Origin: Bacillota bacterium
Lineage (GTDB): Bacteria; Bacillota; Clostridia; Lachnospirales; Lachnospiraceae
Assembly (NCBI GenBank): GCA_023392535.1
Contig: JAEVYY010000009.1
Coordinates: 434,001-498,000, forward strand
DNA length: 64,000 nt
Reading direction: 5' to 3'
In this document: positions 61,102-64,000 of the stretch, one piece after another
Numbering within the stretch: position 1 is the first letter of the stretch
How the letters are laid out: each line of letters opens with the position of its first letter
The notes under the pieces: generated by a model
The model's database searches: none
The model's input: the letters and a program-made list of their open reading frames with translations, nothing else
What the model was told of the DNA's origin: nothing
Translations under genes and position numbers: made by a program

Positions 61102-62507
61102 AGATTTTCCTCCTCCACCAACGTTTTAGCAAGTGCCATCACCTTATTACAGCATTCCTCATATTCATTCTTACCTATTGAATCTGCCACAATTCCAGCT
61201 CCTGCCTGTAGGTATACCCGTTTCCCTCTTTTTATCATCGTACGGATTGTAATACAAAAATCCATATTTCCATTAAATCCAAGATATCCAGTTGCTCCTC
61301 CATACAACCCTCTTCGAACAGTCTCTAATTCATCGATGATTTCCATAGCCCGAATTTTGGGAGCACCACTTAATGTTCCCGCTGGCAAGAAAGAAGCAAT
61401 CAGATCTAAGGGATGAAATTCTCCTTTTTTCTTTCCTTCTACCAGCGAAACCATATGCATCACGTGGGAATAATTCTGTACTTCCATGAATTGGGTTACT
61501 TTTACCGTTCCGAACTTAGCAATACGCCCCATATCATTTCTGGCCAAATCCACTAACATAACATGTTCTGCACGTTCTTTTTCATCCTGCATTAATTCTT
61601 CCTGAAGTTGTTGGTCTTCCTCTTCATTTTTTCCACGTTTTCTGGTTCCCGCTATCGGACAGGTAAATACCTTGTTGTCTATCTGCTTTACGACCATTTC
61701 AGGGCTGCTTCCAATAATTTCAAATTCCCCAAAATTAAAATAATATAAATAGGGAGAAGGATTCCGTTCGCGAAGCTCCTTATATAATTCAATACCGCTT
61801 TGCTTCGTTTCAATGGTCCAGCGTTGGGATAAAACCATTTGAAATATATGGCCCTCTTTGATATATTCTTTTATCTTATCTACTTTTTTACAATACTCTT
61901 CCAGAGTATCTGTTTTCTTTACAATTTTTCCATCGTGGGAAAATTTTTTTACCACCTCTTTCCTGTTCTCTAATACCTGCTGTACCAGAATTGCCGCCTT
62001 TTCTTCTCCTAGCAGTCTTCCCTCTTTTGTATCTTCTTCTAATACGACACCCGTCAAAGTCTCAGCCATATGGTCAATCGTAATGAATTCCTTTGTTAAC
62101 ATGAGCTGAATTGTCTCAATGCCTATCTCATCCGGATTTTCATCGGGTAGCACCTCTGTATAACGTACAAAATCATATCCAAGACTACCTATCAGACCGC
62201 CTATCATAGATAATTCCCCATCATCTTTTGACACTTCAAATTCGTCATAATACTCTTTTAATCGCTCTAATGGATTTCCAACCCTGATTTCTATTGAACC
62301 ATCCTGTCTGGTAATTACAAGATTATTCCCTCTAGAAGAGATCACCTCTTCAGGATTTACTCCAAAAAAAGAATACCTGTCATAATTCTTGTCATAACTT
62401 TCTAATAAAAAAGATTTCTGCCCAATTGCAATTCCTTCAAACATAGAAATCGCTGTTTCATTCACAATACTAACTGTTTTTTTATATGCTCTTACTCTTC
62501 TTTTCAT
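61098..62507 (-). CDS. trpE: Anthranilate synthase component I
   Basis: Makes anthranilate from chorismate. 469 residues: amino feedback-binding region with LLESYDKNYDRYSFFG (the LLES tryptophan-binding element), chorismate-binding domain from about 200 with SQRWTIETK, GSSPEMVVK, CPIAGTRKRG, MLVDLARNDMGR and QAGAGIVADS. LLES favours TrpE over PabB. ATG follows GGGAGAAAGAG. First structural gene behind a T-box. Confidence 0.96.
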   Translation of the reverse strand: MKRRVRAYKKTVSIVNETAISMFEGIAIGQKSFLLESYDKNYDRYSFFGVNPEEVISSRGNNLVITRQDGSIEIRVGNPLERLKEYYDEFEVSKDDGELSMIGGLIGSLGYDFVRYTEVLPDENPDEIGIETIQLMLTKEFITIDHMAETLTGVVLEEDTKEGRLLGEEKAAILVQQVLENRKEVVKKFSHDGKIVKKTDTLEEYCKKVDKIKEYIKEGHIFQMVLSQRWTIETKQSGIELYKELRERNPSPYLYYFNFGEFEIIGSSPEMVVKQIDNKVFTCPIAGTRKRGKNEEEDQQLQEELMQDEKERAEHVMLVDLARNDMGRIAKFGTVKVTQFMEVQNYSHVMHMVSLVEGKKKGEFHPLDLIASFLPAGTLSGAPKIRAMEIIDELETVRRGLYGGATGYLGFNGNMDFCITIRTMIKRGKRVYLQAGAGIVADSIGKNEYEECCNKVMALAKTLVEEENL

Positions 62508-62573
62508 CTCTTTCTCCCTCTTTACTTCCTTCCGCGAAAAGCGAGTGCGGCTGCTCGGTACATCCTATAAAGC

Positions 62574-62615
62574 AAAAAAAAGACAGATCTCTGCATACGC
62601 AGGGACGTGTCTTTT
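62574..62615 (-). terminator. T-box-controlled terminator ahead of trpE
   Basis: The stem AAAAGACA/TGTCTTTT has an inner CTGC/GCAG and is followed by eight T on the minus strand. It is mutually exclusive with the antiterminator that includes the T-box sequence just upstream, the normal transcription-attenuation design. Confidence 0.85.
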
Positions 62616-62960
62616 ACGTGGTGCCACCCTTATTCTTTAAAATAGTATGATTCACAGCACATAGTCTGTTGTTACATTAAAAAACGAATATTTCCAATTT
62701 GGAAATATCCGCCACCAATGCTATTTTAAACTCATTACAGATACGGAAGCATACAATTATATCGTGACACTTCGATATCCTCCTCTTGTAACGTTGAGGC
62801 TACGGCATCGGGTACTCGTATCGATATCACTCGAAACTTTGACCTAGCATCTCACAAACCCATTCCCAATGGAGTTTCATGTAAACTTCCACCAACTGTT
62901 TACTCTCTGTAATGACTCATCCACTCGTACTCTCTTTGATCACTGATTTTATTATATTTA
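62574..62960 (-). promoter_or_regulatory. T-box riboswitch of the trp operon (tRNA-Trp sensing)
   Basis: The 505-base gap between trpE and the acyltransferase gene is a T-box leader. It has the T-box AAGGGTGGCACCACG (62617-62631), a terminator behind it, and a stem I with AGAGAGT and the GGTGGAA apical element. The specifier is TGG (62860-62862) in the context GAATGGG; TGG is the tryptophan codon, and GAA before the specifier is usual. Uncharged tRNA-Trp would bind specifier and T-box, form the antiterminator and allow transcription of trpE onward. Fold details of stems II and III were not resolved. Confidence 0.9.
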
Positions 62961-62971
62961 AATTGTTAGTT

Positions 62972-63000
62972 ATTATATCATCCTATTTTCAATATGTCAA
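62972..63000 (-). promoter_or_regulatory. Consensus sigma-A promoter of the trp operon
   Basis: Minus strand TTGACA (62995-63000) and TATAAT (62972-62977) are both perfect with 17-base spacing. Transcription starts near 62965, ahead of the T-box. A perfect promoter makes the T-box the main control point. Confidence 0.9.
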
Positions 63001-63012
63001 TGAAAAAATTGA

Positions 63013-64000
63013 TTATTTAATGCCAAACATGTTGCTCAATATAGGAATTTTCTTTATTATTTCGACAAATAAAAAGCTACTAATCATTCCACCAACTAGA
63101 ATCAGAAGGTATTGCAAAAACGTGCCCTGAATATACGAAATTATATAATATGCGAATAGTATGAGTAAAGTTTGATGCAAAAAGTAAATGGAAAAAGAAT
63201 TATTTCTCATATATTGCAGGAAGCGATTGGTTCCATTCATATGGGAGCGCCCCATGCCAAGCAATGATAGAATCATAAGCCAGGCCGCCAGATTCTGATA
63301 AGCCGATAAAGCTAGATCCAATATAAGAAATCTTCCCCCCAAATCCAGAAAGAAATTACTGATTGCTGAAGTTACAAGTGTCACAATAGCTGCCACAAAA
63401 AGAATTTTTCTGTATTTTTGAAGTTTGACTATTACGGAATCCTTACTAAACAATACCAAGCCTATTACAAAATAGCAAAACTGACTAACGATTGGTTTTC
63501 CGATATTAATCGCACTTGTGATCCAAAACACGATAAAAAATAAGATTATGTGCAGCATAGATACCCCCTTGTTCTCTTTCCAATATCCATTTTTTTTAAT
63601 ATGATGCAAAAATGGATATGCTGCCAACGAAATTAAGAACAAGGAAAGTAAAAACCATAAATGTGCTGGGGTAAATCCTCCAAAATAACCCGTCAGATCA
63701 CCAAACTTAGTAAAAAAAAGTTTATATTGGGTAATATAATTTCCACTATAATGATTGTGCCATTTTTCTGCATAATATGTCTGTATTGGAACCATTACTA
63801 TAAGTCCGGACATAAATGGGATCAGGGTCCTCTTAACCCTTTCTGTATAGAATTGAGATAGGCTTCTTTTCTGTATGCTATTATAAGCACTCATACCTGC
63901 CAGAACAAATAGCAGATCCATAAACCATATGCCAACTATAAAACAAAAAATATCATTGATTATATATGTATGCCCTTGTACATAATTAGCCTCTCTCACT
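63013..64000 (-). CDS. Acyltransferase-3 family membrane protein (N-terminus outside window)
   Basis: Integral membrane O-acyltransferase of the OafA/YrhL type, modifying surface glycans or lipids with acyl groups. About 329 residues are in the window with nine or more membrane helices. Present are the WFMDLLFVLAGMSAYNSIQKRS and YTERVKRTLIPF segments, HLWFLLSLFL and the late NSFSIYFLHQTLL. The family's amino start with the catalytic HxxxD helix is missing, so the gene continues past 64000. The GTG at 63999 is internal. It ends 13 bases before the trp -35 box with no terminator. Confidence 0.88.
   Translation of the reverse strand, partial: VREANYVQGHTYIINDIFCFIVGIWFMDLLFVLAGMSAYNSIQKRSLSQFYTERVKRTLIPFMSGLIVMVPIQTYYAEKWHNHYSGNYITQYKLFFTKFGDLTGYFGGFTPAHLWFLLSLFLISLAAYPFLHHIKKNGYWKENKGVSMLHIILFFIVFWITSAINIGKPIVSQFCYFVIGLVLFSKDSVIVKLQKYRKILFVAAIVTLVTSAISNFFLDLGGRFLILDLALSAYQNLAAWLMILSLLGMGRSHMNGTNRFLQYMRNNSFSIYFLHQTLLILFAYYIISYIQGTFLQYLLILVGGMISSFLFVEIIKKIPILSNMFGIK

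Overview
This is an AT-rich chromosomal window from an endospore-forming, Gram-positive, anaerobic Clostridia member, most likely Lachnospiraceae. The evidence is the spoIIGA-sigE-sigG block beside the division cluster, a SCIFF peptide (scfA) with its radical-SAM maturase next to secDF, HemZ, a PrkC/PrpC pair, a DNPR-type (meso-diaminopimelate) MurE, and a long AspS-HisS-HemZ-RelA-Apt run. Almost every gene is on the minus strand; one CNNM/CorC-type gene at about 40.7-42.0 kb is on the plus strand. No tRNA, rRNA, insertion sequence, prophage or CRISPR array was seen. The window is mostly conserved core chromosome rather than a genomic island.

Layout, left to right (reverse of transcription for nearly all genes). 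0-2.4 kb: the N-terminal part of a family-5 peptide-binding lipoprotein with an unusually rich upstream region, then a LytTR response regulator. 2.6-5.8 kb: nrdR, a PRC-barrel ylmC/ymxH-type gene, sigG, sigE, spoIIGA. 6.1-18.9 kb: a division and cell wall (dcw) operon read mraZ-rsmH-ftsL-PBP-spoVD-mraY-murD-ftsW-murA-divIB-ftsZ. It is preceded by a four-copy MraZ box and closed by a terminator after ftsZ. 19.2-34.0 kb: an operon read murE-priA-def-fmt-yugP-rsmB-rlmN-prpC-prkC-rsgA-rpe-ychF-lgt. 34.3-36.1 kb: recJ. 36.2-40.5 kb: TIGR04086-type membrane protein, scfA, scfB, secDF. 40.7-44.3 kb: the plus-strand CNNM protein, an amidase, a second LytTR regulator with a small membrane protein, and an Sfp-type phosphopantetheinyl transferase. 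44.4-53.0 kb: gloA-apt-relA-MBL-hemZ-hisS-aspS. 53.2-57.0 kb: a coiled-coil hypothetical, groES-groEL under CIRCE control, and a degenerate GGDEF protein. 57.1-63.0 kb: a T-box controlled trpE-G-C-F-B-A operon that lacks trpD. 63.0 kb to the end: a truncated acyltransferase-3 membrane protein.

The genes serve peptidoglycan synthesis and septation (dcw cluster, murE, prkC/prpC, amidase), sporulation (spoIIG operon, sigG, spoVD), translation and RNA or protein maturation (def, fmt, rsmB, rlmN, rsgA, aspS, hisS), secretion and lipoprotein maturation (secDF, lgt), stringent response and purine salvage (relA, apt), protein folding (groESL) and tryptophan synthesis. The points most worth a second look are a promoter-structured-RNA-terminator unit and a 32-base palindrome upstream of the peptide-binding lipoprotein, the SCIFF locus with a hairpin between peptide and maturase genes, the small membrane protein/LytTR pair at 43 kb, the missing trpD, and the KTA (instead of KTG) motif in the SpoVD-like PBP.
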